From Phycisphaerales bacterium (GTDB taxonomy: Bacteria > Planctomycetota > Phycisphaerae > UBA1845): a DNA stretch of 64,000 nucleotides. Shown here one piece after another: positions 1 through 8,232 of this stretch (position 1 is its first letter; each line of letters begins with the position of its first letter). Under the pieces are notes generated by a model, which was not told the origin of the DNA, searched no databases, and saw only the letters and a program-made list of their open reading frames with translations. The stretch lies in the NCBI GenBank assembly GCA_020639095.1, contig JACKHH010000013.1, positions 1 through 64,000 of the forward strand, in the 5' to 3' direction. The position numbers were made by a program, and so were the translations under genes.

Positions 1-651
1 GGTGTGATCGCTGAAGCCTGTCGGGCAACCGAACGCCCGCGCAAGCGCAGGAATCCGCCGCAGGTTCGTGTCAGCCGGTGCGGTCGGATACGACGACGTG
101 CAATGCAGCAGAATGATCTGCGCGTTGCCGGTCGCGCGAAACGCAGCCACGGCATCGTCAATCTCGGCGAGCGAGGCCATCCCGGTTGAAAGCACAGTGG
201 GCAGCCCGCTTTCCCCCATCGCGCGAATCAGCGGCAAATGTGTCAGATAATCCGACCCGTTCTTGAGCACGGGCACGCCGAGTTCGCGAAGATCACGGAT
301 GCCGCTTTCGCTGGTGGGCGTACTGTGGAACATCACACCGCGCGCGCGGCAGTGTTCGCAAAGCCCCGCGAGTTGCGCAACATCCAACTCGCAACGCTTG
401 AACATGTGGTACTGTGATTCAGTAACGTCGCGCCCCTGACTGCGATAGGTGTGCGCCAGGCTGTGATCGCGCACAAAATCTTCCGTACGGTAGTTCTGAA
501 ACTTGACGGCTGTCGCGCCCGCACCAGCCGCTGCGGCAATCATCTCGCGGGCCAGCGCCATGTCGCCATTGTGGTTTATCCCAATCTCGGCAACGAGCTG
601 CGCGGGGTATCCCGGCCCGACGTATTGTTCACCGATGCGTACGGGGTTCAT
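1..651 (-). CDS. NeuB/PseI/LegI-type nonulosonate synthase, 3' end cut by window edge
   Basis: The first 217 codons are open to the window edge. The protein would condense phosphoenolpyruvate with a 6-carbon amino sugar to make a 9-carbon nonulosonic acid. The NeuB barrel hallmarks are present: VAEIGINHNGD near the start, TAVKFQ, STGM, LHCTSSYP and GFSDHT. The last contains the metal-binding His of this family. The C-terminal SAF (antifreeze-like) domain would lie beyond position 1. The ATG overlaps the pseG stop as ATGA, so translation is probably coupled. Whether the product is pseudaminic, legionaminic or sialic acid cannot be told from sequence alone, but the pseB/pseC/pseG neighbours favour pseudaminate. 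Confidence 0.88.
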   Translation of the reverse strand, partial: MNPVRIGEQYVGPGYPAQLVAEIGINHNGDMALAREMIAAAAGAGATAVKFQNYRTEDFVRDHSLAHTYRSQGRDVTESQYHMFKRCELDVAQLAGLCEHCRARGVMFHSTPTSESGIRDLRELGVPVLKNGSDYLTHLPLIRAMGESGLPTVLSTGMASLAEIDDAVAAFRATGNAQIILLHCTSSYPTAPADTNLRRIPALARAFGCPTGFSDHT

Positions 652-1730
652 AGCACCACCTCGCCGCGTGCATGCACGAGTACGCCCAGGGAGTCCGCGA
701 CCCGGTCCGCGCCGCGACCATCCACCAGCGCCGCGCCCCGTTCTGACATCGCAGATCGTTTCGTTGCGTCGCCCAGCAGCGCACCAACCGCCTCCGCTGC
801 GGATGTGGGCGTCGCCGCGCCATCCCACCTGCCGACGTTGACCGCGATCCCGCGTTCGCCAAGAAAGGCGGTGTTGTACGTTTGATCGCCGGACAATTCC
901 GTCACTACCATCGGCACGCCGAGACAACAAAGCTCCCAGCAGGTTGACCCGCCCGCTGTGACGGCGACATCAGCCCACGCCATTTGCGCCGCCATGTCGG
1001 CTACGTCCGTCAACACCTGGACGCGGTGTCGCGAATCACCGGCTGCTTGGACAAGCACCGCGTTATCCGCACTCCCCGCCAGCACACAGCGAACATCGAG
1101 CGTGCGCCGTGCTGGCTCCAACGCCTCCACGATCGCGGCCAGTCGTGCCGCCACGTCGCTGCCACCGAGGGTAATGAGCACGCGCCACGCGTCGTCATGG
1201 CACTCTCGATGCAACGACGCGCGCGCGTCCGCGAACTCGGGACGCAGCAACGCGTATTCCGGCCCGCGCAGCACCGTGCAGTCGTCGCGCACGCGATACT
1301 TCAGTGACAAACCGGCTGGGTTTTGATTCAGAATCCAGTCCGCAGCGATCAAATCGCGATCCGCGACATCATCGATGAGTGCGACCCGCAGCCCCGCATC
1401 CGCGAGTTTCGCCAGATACTCCGGATCGGCCCGGTAGTGATCGACGAGCACCACCGCTGCATCCGCAGCCCCGGCATATTCGATCGTTGCCCGGCAATCA
1501 GCATCATCGAGCCAAGCGCCGCACTGCGAAGCCGTCCCGACGGCATCCACCGGAAACCCCGCGTCGCGAACACGGTCAGCCGCTCCGCCCTGTGGGCCCC
1601 GCATCGCAAAACGCGCACGAATGCTGCGCGATGCTAACGCCCGAGCCAGCGCCAGGCAGCGAACAACGTGCCCCATACCGATGTCGGGCCCGCCGTCGCA
1701 GCGGATCACGATGTTGCGGTCGATCGTCAC
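648..1730 (-). CDS. pseG: UDP-2,4-diacetamido-2,4,6-trideoxy-altropyranose hydrolase (PseG)
   Basis: PseG removes UDP from the diacetamido-trideoxyhexose before the aldol step of pseudaminic acid synthesis. The N-terminus IRCDGGPDIGMGHVVRC is the glycosyltransferase-B-like P-loop signature of PseG. LGGSD and a TAGGSTCWELCCLGVP stretch late in the protein form the nucleotide-binding half. The length of about 360 aa is normal. I place the start at GTG 1730, which overlaps the preceding methylase stop as GTGA; an in-frame GTG at 1748 would add six residues. The stop overlaps the next start as ATGA. The assignment is firm at family level and the substrate is inferred from the operon. Confidence 0.87.
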   Translation of the reverse strand: MTIDRNIVIRCDGGPDIGMGHVVRCLALARALASRSIRARFAMRGPQGGAADRVRDAGFPVDAVGTASQCGAWLDDADCRATIEYAGAADAAVVLVDHYRADPEYLAKLADAGLRVALIDDVADRDLIAADWILNQNPAGLSLKYRVRDDCTVLRGPEYALLRPEFADARASLHRECHDDAWRVLITLGGSDVAARLAAIVEALEPARRTLDVRCVLAGSADNAVLVQAAGDSRHRVQVLTDVADMAAQMAWADVAVTAGGSTCWELCCLGVPMVVTELSGDQTYNTAFLGERGIAVNVGRWDGAATPTSAAEAVGALLGDATKRSAMSERGAALVDGRGADRVADSLGVLVHARGEVVL

Positions 1731-2392
1731 GGCTTCTCGAAGAGCCACCAGGTGATGTCGTCAAATCCGGTTTCCGCTTTTCCCCAGAAGCCGCGATCGC
1801 ACAGCCGCAGCCCTGGAAAAAGCGTCGCATAGAGCGCGCCATAGTCACACTTGAACAGTGCCCGCGACTCGCCACGATAGGGAATAACCGTATCCGCATC
1901 GCTGAAGTACTCGCCGCACCAGATGTAGCGCCGCGACGCACGGTGAATCTCCCGCATCGCGCGCTCGCGCCCCGCCGGCGGCACGTGAATCAGCACCCCG
2001 CAGGTGAAGACCATGTCAAACGCGCCGTCAGCGAACGGAAGATCGTAGGCTGATGCCTGCGCGAGCATTGCACGGGCGAGTCGCTTTCGCCCCGCCACGA
2101 GCGCATGGTGGCAAACATCGATCCCCGTCACGGTGAACCCAGGGTTCGTAGCCATCCGCGTCAGGTTCAGACCCAGGTTGCAACCCACCTCAAGCACGCT
2201 GCGCACGCCCAACTGCTGAAACAGCGCCTCGTGATCGGCACCAGCTTGGTGTGCTGCTGTGGCGTTGCGCTCGGTGTACGCCTGGCCGAACGAGCCCGCC
2301 CAAAGTCGCACGAGCCGGGTCGTCTCGGGCGCACCGCCATCGTGACACCCCTCGGACACGGCGACCAAGCTGTCAGCCTGTGTACCCGACAT
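1727..2392 (-). CDS. Class I SAM methyltransferase, pseudaminic-acid-associated type
   Basis: This is a 221-aa Rossmann-fold methyltransferase. The SAM motif VLEVGCNLGLNL lies near residue 65, followed by an acidic residue after the second strand (TGIDV) and a DMVFTCGVLIHVPP motif. The WAGSFGQAYTERN segment ahead of motif I resembles the methylase family found in pseudaminic acid loci (TIGR03587-like). It may methylate the sugar, an intermediate or the glycosylated target; the sequence does not say which. Its ATG shares one base with the upstream stop (TGATG), and its own stop overlaps pseG, so it is embedded in the pathway operon. Confidence 0.78.
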   Translation of the reverse strand: MSGTQADSLVAVSEGCHDGGAPETTRLVRLWAGSFGQAYTERNATAAHQAGADHEALFQQLGVRSVLEVGCNLGLNLTRMATNPGFTVTGIDVCHHALVAGRKRLARAMLAQASAYDLPFADGAFDMVFTCGVLIHVPPAGRERAMREIHRASRRYIWCGEYFSDADTVIPYRGESRALFKCDYGALYATLFPGLRLCDRGFWGKAETGFDDITWWLFEKP

Positions 2393-3435
2393 CAGACGTC
2401 ACTCCATGAAATCAACGTGTTGTGCGCAATGTCGCGCCGCGCCTCCCGGCCTATGATCAGCGGTGCGTGCTCCGGCGCGATGCCCGTACCAGGTCGTTTG
2501 CAACGAATCATCTCTTCGCGAATCACAGTACCGGCCGGTATGTTGCCTTCCGCGACGAGACTGACGAAGTACATCTCGCGCTGGCGCAAATCCTCAGCCG
2601 ATGGGATCACCGCATCCGCGCCGAGCATGGACTCGGCGCGACGAATGCTGGCGACCCATTCGCGAAACTCCGCGGGCTCCAGCGCCTTGATGTGGTGGTG
2701 CCCCTTGAAACTCTTGTCGAGGGTGACGCGCTTCTCCAGGCAACAAGCGCCGAGCGCGACCGCGAGCAGATCGGGCGTCTGGTCGCGACTGTCGGCTGAG
2801 TACCCCACCGGCACCTGGAAAATGTCGCGCAGATACGGAACGCTCCGCAGATTGATCCCGTCATCACTCAACGCATGGCTACAGTGCATGAGCAACGCGT
2901 CGCTTTCGCCATGATCGCGCATGAAACGCAGCAGCTTGTCGATCTCGCCGACGGTCGTCGGGCCCGTGTCGATCTGGATGGGCTTACCGGTGTGGACCAT
3001 CCGCTTGATCAGCGGCAGGTTCGCGGTATCCCACGAGCTGAGCTTGTACGCGGGCACGCCAAGCTCCTCCGCCAGGTCGACGCCTGCGATGTAATCCACG
3101 GTGGTGTAAAAGATTAGCCCAGATTCGACGCAGTGATCGCGGATCTGCACCCACTCGCGCTCGCTGAACTCGAGCCCCTTGAACATCTCGTACATGTTCT
3201 CGCTGTTGTGCCCACCCGCCCACTGGTAGTCGTAGGTCACGCTGCGATCGCTCATGAAGTGATCCGCACCGATGATCATGAACTTCACGGCATCCGCGCC
3301 CGCCTCCGCAGCCACATCGATCACGCGCTTGGCGGTATCCACATCACCGTTGCAGGTCACGCCCGTCTCGACGGTAAGCAAGATGGGCGCGCCCGCCCCG
3401 ATCCGCCTCCCCGAAATCTCAATTGTGCTACTCAT
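2392..3435 (-). CDS. Divergent NeuB-family synthase paralogue with SAF domain
   Basis: This is a 347-aa NeuB/PseI-family TIM barrel followed by a C-terminal SAF-like region (EEMIRCKRPGTGI). It keeps the Glu of the first strand (VETGVTCNGD), the DAVKF lysine and the MHCSHALS histidine. Family-conserved STGM reads DTGP, and the usual SDH metal-ligand motif reads GYSADS near residue 215, so one metal His is absent. It may be a synthase with altered chemistry, a non-catalytic partner of the canonical copy downstream, or an enzyme for a different substrate. ATG 3435 is chosen because GAGAGGA lies 9 bases upstream; a TTG at 3456 is the alternative. Confidence 0.8.
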   Translation of the reverse strand: MSSTIEISGRRIGAGAPILLTVETGVTCNGDVDTAKRVIDVAAEAGADAVKFMIIGADHFMSDRSVTYDYQWAGGHNSENMYEMFKGLEFSEREWVQIRDHCVESGLIFYTTVDYIAGVDLAEELGVPAYKLSSWDTANLPLIKRMVHTGKPIQIDTGPTTVGEIDKLLRFMRDHGESDALLMHCSHALSDDGINLRSVPYLRDIFQVPVGYSADSRDQTPDLLAVALGACCLEKRVTLDKSFKGHHHIKALEPAEFREWVASIRRAESMLGADAVIPSAEDLRQREMYFVSLVAEGNIPAGTVIREEMIRCKRPGTGIAPEHAPLIIGREARRDIAHNTLISWSDV

Positions 3436-3462
3436 CTGGTTCGTCCTCTCACGCAACCCCGC

Positions 3463-4671
3463 CTAGCGCCGATACGCGTACAACACTTTGCGCAGTGCTG
3501 TCACGACATCCTCGACGTCTGTCATGGTCATCGTTGGGAAAATGGGCAGACTCAACATTCGCTCGTAGGCTGCCTCGGCAACTGGACACGAGCCGCGCGC
3601 GTCGCGATACAACGGCTGGCGATGTACCGGCAGGTAATGCACATTCACCCCAATCCCCTCCGCGCGCAGTGCCGCGAATACCGCACCGCGATCCACAGTC
3701 AGCGCATCGAGATCGAGCTGCACCACGTAAAGGTGATACGCGTGCGTACGCTCTGCCAGTACTGCTAACGGCGTGACCCCGGGAACATCGGCGAGCAGTT
3801 CGTCATAACGACCCGCAAGCGCCTGGCGCTTACCGATGAACTCGGGCAATTTGCCCAATTGGCTCAGGCCCAACGCGCACTGCATATCGTTAAGCCGGTA
3901 GTTCCAACCCAGCTCCGCGATCTCGTACGCCCACGTTCCGTTTGCCGCGCGAATCTGGTGGTCGGCGTTCATGCAGTGATTGCGAAAAGCCCGGAGCCGA
4001 TCCGCCAAACCGTTGTCCGACACTGTCACCATGCCGCCTTCGGCTGTCGTGATTGCCTTGACCGGGTGGAAACTGAAGACTGTCATGGCTGTCAGACAGC
4101 CAACGGGGTTTCCGCGATAGGACGCGCCCAGGCTGTGACACGCGTCCGACAGCAGTGCCAAACCCTTGTCTTGCGCGATGTCCGACAGCGCGTCATAGTC
4201 GCAAGGCTGGCCCGCATAATCGACTGCGACGATCGCGCGCGTGCGCGGCCCGATTCTCGCGGCCACAGAGTCAGGATCTATCAGCAAAGTCGCGGCATCG
4301 ACGTCGGCGAAGACCGGCTGACCGCCGGCGAAACGAACCGCGTTCGCGGTACCGGCGAAGGTCATGGTCGGCACGATCACTTCATCGCCGGGACCGATTC
4401 GCAGCGCGTGCATCATGGCGTGCAATGCCGCGGTCCCACTGCTGACCGATACGGCAGATTCCGCCCCGGTCACTGCGGCGAAGGCCTGTTCAAACTCCGT
4501 AACTGCGGGGCCAGTGGTGAGCCAATCGGAGCGCAACACGCGTACAACAGCGGCGATGTCGTCCTCAGCGATCGTCTGCCGACCGTAAGGCAACAGCGAA
4601 GACCGCACCGGCTTGCCGCCATCAATGGCCAGTTGCCCACCCACTTCAAGTTTCGCCCGAGTCGTTTGCAT
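3463..4671 (-). CDS. pseC: UDP-4-amino-4,6-dideoxy-N-acetyl-altrosamine transaminase (PseC)
   Basis: This is a PLP-dependent sugar aminotransferase of the DegT/DnrJ/EryC1 fold, 402 aa. It should act directly after PseB, aminating C4 of the 4-keto-6-deoxy sugar nucleotide. SSGTAALHAM is the phosphate-binding loop, LLSDACHSLGA carries the Asp that contacts the pyridine nitrogen, and SFHPVKAITTAEGGM carries the Schiff-base lysine (K205). The proline-valine-lysine form of that motif is typical of PseC. The start is ATG 4671 with GAGG just upstream; a TTG lies one codon earlier. It ends 27 bases before the divergent synthase. Confidence 0.9.
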   Translation of the reverse strand: MQTTRAKLEVGGQLAIDGGKPVRSSLLPYGRQTIAEDDIAAVVRVLRSDWLTTGPAVTEFEQAFAAVTGAESAVSVSSGTAALHAMMHALRIGPGDEVIVPTMTFAGTANAVRFAGGQPVFADVDAATLLIDPDSVAARIGPRTRAIVAVDYAGQPCDYDALSDIAQDKGLALLSDACHSLGASYRGNPVGCLTAMTVFSFHPVKAITTAEGGMVTVSDNGLADRLRAFRNHCMNADHQIRAANGTWAYEIAELGWNYRLNDMQCALGLSQLGKLPEFIGKRQALAGRYDELLADVPGVTPLAVLAERTHAYHLYVVQLDLDALTVDRGAVFAALRAEGIGVNVHYLPVHRQPLYRDARGSCPVAEAAYERMLSLPIFPTMTMTDVEDVVTALRKVLYAYRR

Positions 4672-4677
4672 CAACCT

Positions 4678-4755
4678 CGTGCCACTGCTCTTGAGCAGTG
4701 CATTCCCACGTCGAAATCAACTGGTCTGACTCCACTGCTCAAGAGCAGTGGCACG
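4678..4755. repeat. Paired interspersed hairpin repeat (CACTGCTC family)
   Basis: Two copies of CACTGCTC-NN-GAGCAGTG, at 4683-4700 and 4733-4750, are each followed outward by the shared flank GCCAC/GTGGC. The pair is in opposite orientation and separated by 32 bp. A second pair with the same architecture lies at 50014-50091, and single relatives lie at 30151 and 35586. Confidence 0.85.
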
Positions 4756-4794
4756 CGTCAGCCCAATCCATCCGACGTGCTCGCGCCCGATCGA

Positions 4795-5799
4795 TTACGT
4801 TTGATACTGAGCCAGTTCCTCGCGTGACGGCAACCGCTGCTCCGCCGTTTCGCTGCTGTAATGGAAGCCCTCCGCAACGCGCTGCCCGCCCTCGATCCAA
4901 CGCTGCATCGAGCGCGCCGGCTGAGCTGGGAGAATCACGTAACGATCGCCGGCATCAACAGTTAGCTGCGATTCATCCGGCGCGATCAGCGATTCGTGTA
5001 CCTTCTCGCCGGGTCGCAGCCCGATGACGTCGATGTCGCACTCCGGGGCGATGGTCTTGGCCAGATCGACCACGTTCAGTGACGGAAGCTTGGGCACGAA
5101 CACCTCACCGCCCGCCATCATCTCGATCGAAGACGCCACAAACCGCGCCCCCTCTTCGATGGTGATCCAGAAACGTGTCATCCGCCGGTCGGTGATCGTG
5201 AGATGCCCGCCCTTTTTCCGCTGCTGATGGAAAAGCGGGACGACGCTGCCCCGGCTGCCCAGCACGTTGCCGTATCGCACGCACGAGAAAAGCGTGGGGT
5301 TCGGCTCTCGGCTGTAGGAGTTCGCCTGGGCGAAGAGCTTTTCCGCGACGAGCTTGGTCGCGCCGTAGATGTTGACCGGCGAGGTGGCTTTGTCCGTGCT
5401 CAGGGCGAGCACGCGTTTCACGTCGGTATCCAGGGCGGCTTCAATGACGTTGCGTGCGCCGTTGATGTTCGTGTTGACGGCTTCGATGGGGTTGTACTCG
5501 CACGCGGGCACCTGCTTCAGCGCGGCGGCATGCACGACCACGTCAACGCCTTCCATCGCACGGTGCAGGCGATTGGCGTCGCGCACGTCGCCGAGGAAGT
5601 AGCGCACGTTGTACTGGCCGAAGCCGTTCGACCGCATCTCGTGCTGCTTCCACTCGTCTCGACTGTAGATGATGAGCTTTTTCGGGTGGTACTCGCGGAG
5701 CAGAATCTCCGAGAACTTGCGTCCAAACGACCCCGTCCCGCCGGTGACGAGGACGGTGGACGACCTCCAGTCGATGGTGCGATCCTCCATGATCGACAT
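4795..5799 (-). CDS. pseB: UDP-N-acetylglucosamine 4,6-dehydratase, inverting (PseB)
   Basis: This is a 334-aa short-chain dehydrogenase/reductase-fold enzyme that opens the pseudaminic acid pathway by converting UDP-GlcNAc to the 4-keto-6-deoxy intermediate. VLVTGGTGSFGRKF is the NAD(P)-binding glycine loop. AALKQVPACEYNP and STDKATSPVNIYGATKLVAEKL are diagnostic of the FlaA1/PseB family, and the latter carries the Tyr-x-x-x-Lys pair as YGATK. Two in-frame ATGs lie 9 bases apart. The upstream GGGAG is better spaced for the second (5790). aroK ends 57 bases upstream on the same strand; pseC follows after the hairpin-repeat spacer. Confidence 0.92.
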   Translation of the reverse strand: MSIMEDRTIDWRSSTVLVTGGTGSFGRKFSEILLREYHPKKLIIYSRDEWKQHEMRSNGFGQYNVRYFLGDVRDANRLHRAMEGVDVVVHAAALKQVPACEYNPIEAVNTNINGARNVIEAALDTDVKRVLALSTDKATSPVNIYGATKLVAEKLFAQANSYSREPNPTLFSCVRYGNVLGSRGSVVPLFHQQRKKGGHLTITDRRMTRFWITIEEGARFVASSIEMMAGGEVFVPKLPSLNVVDLAKTIAPECDIDVIGLRPGEKVHESLIAPDESQLTVDAGDRYVILPAQPARSMQRWIEGGQRVAEGFHYSSETAEQRLPSREELAQYQT

Positions 5800-5856
5800 C
5801 TCCCTTACAAACAGGATGTACCGAGGCTGCCGCGGGTCGGCCCGCGGTCGGCGGCG

Positions 5857-6378
5857 TCAGCGTCCTTGCAGCGCCAGCCATTCTTCAATATCGGACATGA
5901 CTTGCCTCGGCGTCCTGTCGGAGACGCGAACAACGAAATGAGCGGTCTCGGCGTACCAAGCAGCGCGGCGGGCCAGAACGGCTTCCACCTCCTGCAAACC
6001 GCCGCCCGCCAGATCGGGACGCTGCGATGCGGTCGCAACATCACCGGATATCCGCTGCCACAGTATCGCTGCGGGGGCTTCGAGCCATACAACGGTGCCG
6101 TATGAGCGGAGCGTTTTGCGGTTCTTTTCCGATTCGATGGCCCCGCCGCCAACACTGATAACCCGGCCTGATTGGGACGTGGCCAGCTTGATGGCGTCGG
6201 TTTCCTGCTTGCGAAATACGGGCTCGCCGTCGTCGGCGAAAATGTCGGCGATGGATTTTCCTGCTCGATGCGCGATGAGTTCGTCCGTGTCGACGAATGC
6301 GCAGTCACGTTCATCCGCCAGCATTCTGCCGACCGTGGTCTTTCCGCTGCCGCGATAACCGATGAGCACGAGGTTCAT
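5857..6378 (-). CDS. aroK: Shikimate kinase
   Basis: This is a 173-aa cytoplasmic P-loop kinase that phosphorylates shikimate to shikimate-3-phosphate in chorismate synthesis. Walker A is GYRGSGKT at residues 7-14. The substrate-binding DTDELI motif, the KQETDAIK region and VISVGGGAI (central GGG, shikimate-binding) follow in the normal order. The length is typical of AroK/AroL. It starts 6 bases after the aroDE stop, so the two are probably co-transcribed, and the same strand continues into pseB. Confidence 0.92.
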   Translation of the reverse strand: MNLVLIGYRGSGKTTVGRMLADERDCAFVDTDELIAHRAGKSIADIFADDGEPVFRKQETDAIKLATSQSGRVISVGGGAIESEKNRKTLRSYGTVVWLEAPAAILWQRISGDVATASQRPDLAGGGLQEVEAVLARRAAWYAETAHFVVRVSDRTPRQVMSDIEEWLALQGR

Positions 6379-6384
6379 GGTGGA

Positions 6385-7989
6385 TTATTGGCCCTCGCGC
6401 GTATCACTTGCGCGATCAGCCGATGTCTGACGCGATTCCGCCAGTCTGTCGGTCACAATTCGCTCAAAGAGTGACAAGTCTGCGTCACTCCCCGTCCAGA
6501 TGCGATACTGCTCTGCCGCTTGATGGACGAACATCGCCACGCCGTCAATTGTCACCGCGCCGGCTTCCCGAGCCTGCCGCAACAACTTGGTTTCGCGCGG
6601 GTTATACACTGTGTCAAAGACCGCCACTTTGTCGCTCAGACCGTCCGGCGGCATCGGCGATGCATCGACCCGCGGATGCATTCCAACACTCGTGCAATTC
6701 ACGATGAGTTTCGCATCGTGACGGTGTCGGTCATCCCAATTGGCGGCGTCACATCCGAATTCTGACGCAAGATCGGTCGCTGATTGAGCGGTTCGATTGT
6801 AGATCGTGACCTTGGCGCCGCGATCGCAGAGACCCGCGACAACAGCGCGCGCCACCCCACCCGCGCCCAGAACAGCCACCGGCAAGTTGGCAAATTCAGG
6901 ATCAGTGATTCCCATGCCCTGGGTGATGGCTGCGAGCGCACCGGAGTAGTCTGTGTTGTAAGCGCGAACCCCCGCATCCGTGAAGTGCAGGGTGTTGACC
7001 GCGCCGATCCGGCGCGCCAACGGCTCAACGTGATCGCCAGCCCATGCGAGTGCAGCCCGCTTGTGCGGCACCGTTACGCTGAATCCCAGGGCGCCAAACC
7101 AGGGCCGCTCTCGACACGCATCCAGAAACGCATGCAGTTCCGATTCTGTCTCGACCAGCGTCGGCAGATAGACCGCGTCGAAATCCGATTGATCGAATTG
7201 GGCGTTGAAGATGGCCGGACTGAGCGAATGCGCTACCGGATTTCCGAGGACACCAAGGACGCGCGTGTCGGGCGTCTGCCTTTGCCACCGGTATTGGTGC
7301 AGCATCTCGGCAAGGCTCACCTGGCCGGGTGCCGTGGCTCGGTTGTGCTCCGGTGAGCAGAAAGTACCGAACGCGCCGAACTTGGCCGCCAGCGCCCGCG
7401 ATGCAAGCCCCTTCTCGCCCATCGCGATGGCGATCCGCCGGTCGGGGGCAACCCGCATCAGCTCGCACGCCAAGATACTGTCGACGGGTCCTTCCGACTT
7501 CCACGCGACCTTGGCAACTGCCGGCGACCCTGCTGGCGACCTATCGCGTCCGATCGCTTCGAGCCGCTCAAAGAGATCGGCCAGGTCGGAAGGTCGGCCA
7601 TTGAAATCGTGATGTGAGATGACCAGCCGCGCTCCGGTCGGTGCCTGCGCCCCGGCTTCCACCAGATCCGCAGCCTCGATGTCGACGAATGCAGCACCGG
7701 CAGATACCGCCTCCGCGAGGATCTCAAAACGGTCAGCCGATGAGTGCATGCACGCTCCGCCCTCACGAACCGAGCGGCACGTCGCCAGCCAACGACCCCT
7801 AGGTAGCGAACTTGCCAGTTTCAGAGTTGAACGACGCTCGGCAAGGCCGAGCGCATCCAAGCGCAGCTCGACAAGGTCAGCCCCTTCCGCCAACGCACTA
7901 TTGGCAGCCGCGATCAGTTCGCCAGCCGTTGAACAGGCGATTGATGTGATGAGCCGCGCCACTGATTCCACCCTGCCGCCACGCGGCAT
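6385..7989 (-). CDS. aroDE: Bifunctional 3-dehydroquinate dehydratase / shikimate dehydrogenase (AroDE)
   Basis: This is a 534-aa fusion of two consecutive shikimate-pathway enzymes. Residues ~10-230 form a type I dehydroquinase: DLVELRLDAL, SHHDF with the catalytic His, and AKVAWK with the Schiff-base Lys. Residues ~245-515 form shikimate dehydrogenase: GNPVAHSLSPAIFN, VTVPHK with the catalytic Lys, GAVNTL, and a GAGGVARAV NADP loop. The same fusion order is known from plants and occurs in planctomycetes. ATG 7989 fits the family N-terminus; an in-frame TTG at 8064 would add 25 unlikely residues. The gene heads the eight-gene run that ends at the left edge. Confidence 0.92.
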   Translation of the reverse strand: MPRGGRVESVARLITSIACSTAGELIAAANSALAEGADLVELRLDALGLAERRSTLKLASSLPRGRWLATCRSVREGGACMHSSADRFEILAEAVSAGAAFVDIEAADLVEAGAQAPTGARLVISHHDFNGRPSDLADLFERLEAIGRDRSPAGSPAVAKVAWKSEGPVDSILACELMRVAPDRRIAIAMGEKGLASRALAAKFGAFGTFCSPEHNRATAPGQVSLAEMLHQYRWQRQTPDTRVLGVLGNPVAHSLSPAIFNAQFDQSDFDAVYLPTLVETESELHAFLDACRERPWFGALGFSVTVPHKRAALAWAGDHVEPLARRIGAVNTLHFTDAGVRAYNTDYSGALAAITQGMGITDPEFANLPVAVLGAGGVARAVVAGLCDRGAKVTIYNRTAQSATDLASEFGCDAANWDDRHRHDAKLIVNCTSVGMHPRVDASPMPPDGLSDKVAVFDTVYNPRETKLLRQAREAGAVTIDGVAMFVHQAAEQYRIWTGSDADLSLFERIVTDRLAESRQTSADRASDTREGQ

Positions 7990-8232
7990 CCTTGCGCCTT
8001 TAGTGCGCCATCCCGACAGGTGTCGTACCGACGTATGTCCGACAGGCCCAATCTCCAGCTTCAACCTACCTGTCCGACACGTCGGTCACGTGACACAGCC
8101 CTGCCGGCTCCATGGGGCAGGATTTGTCACATATGGACTGACAGCCCCAGCGCTCGATCTTCATCGATCCCCGACCGTTCTGACATGCTTGGCACTGGTC
8201 AAAACGGCCGACTGAGCACCGTATTGCCGTGC

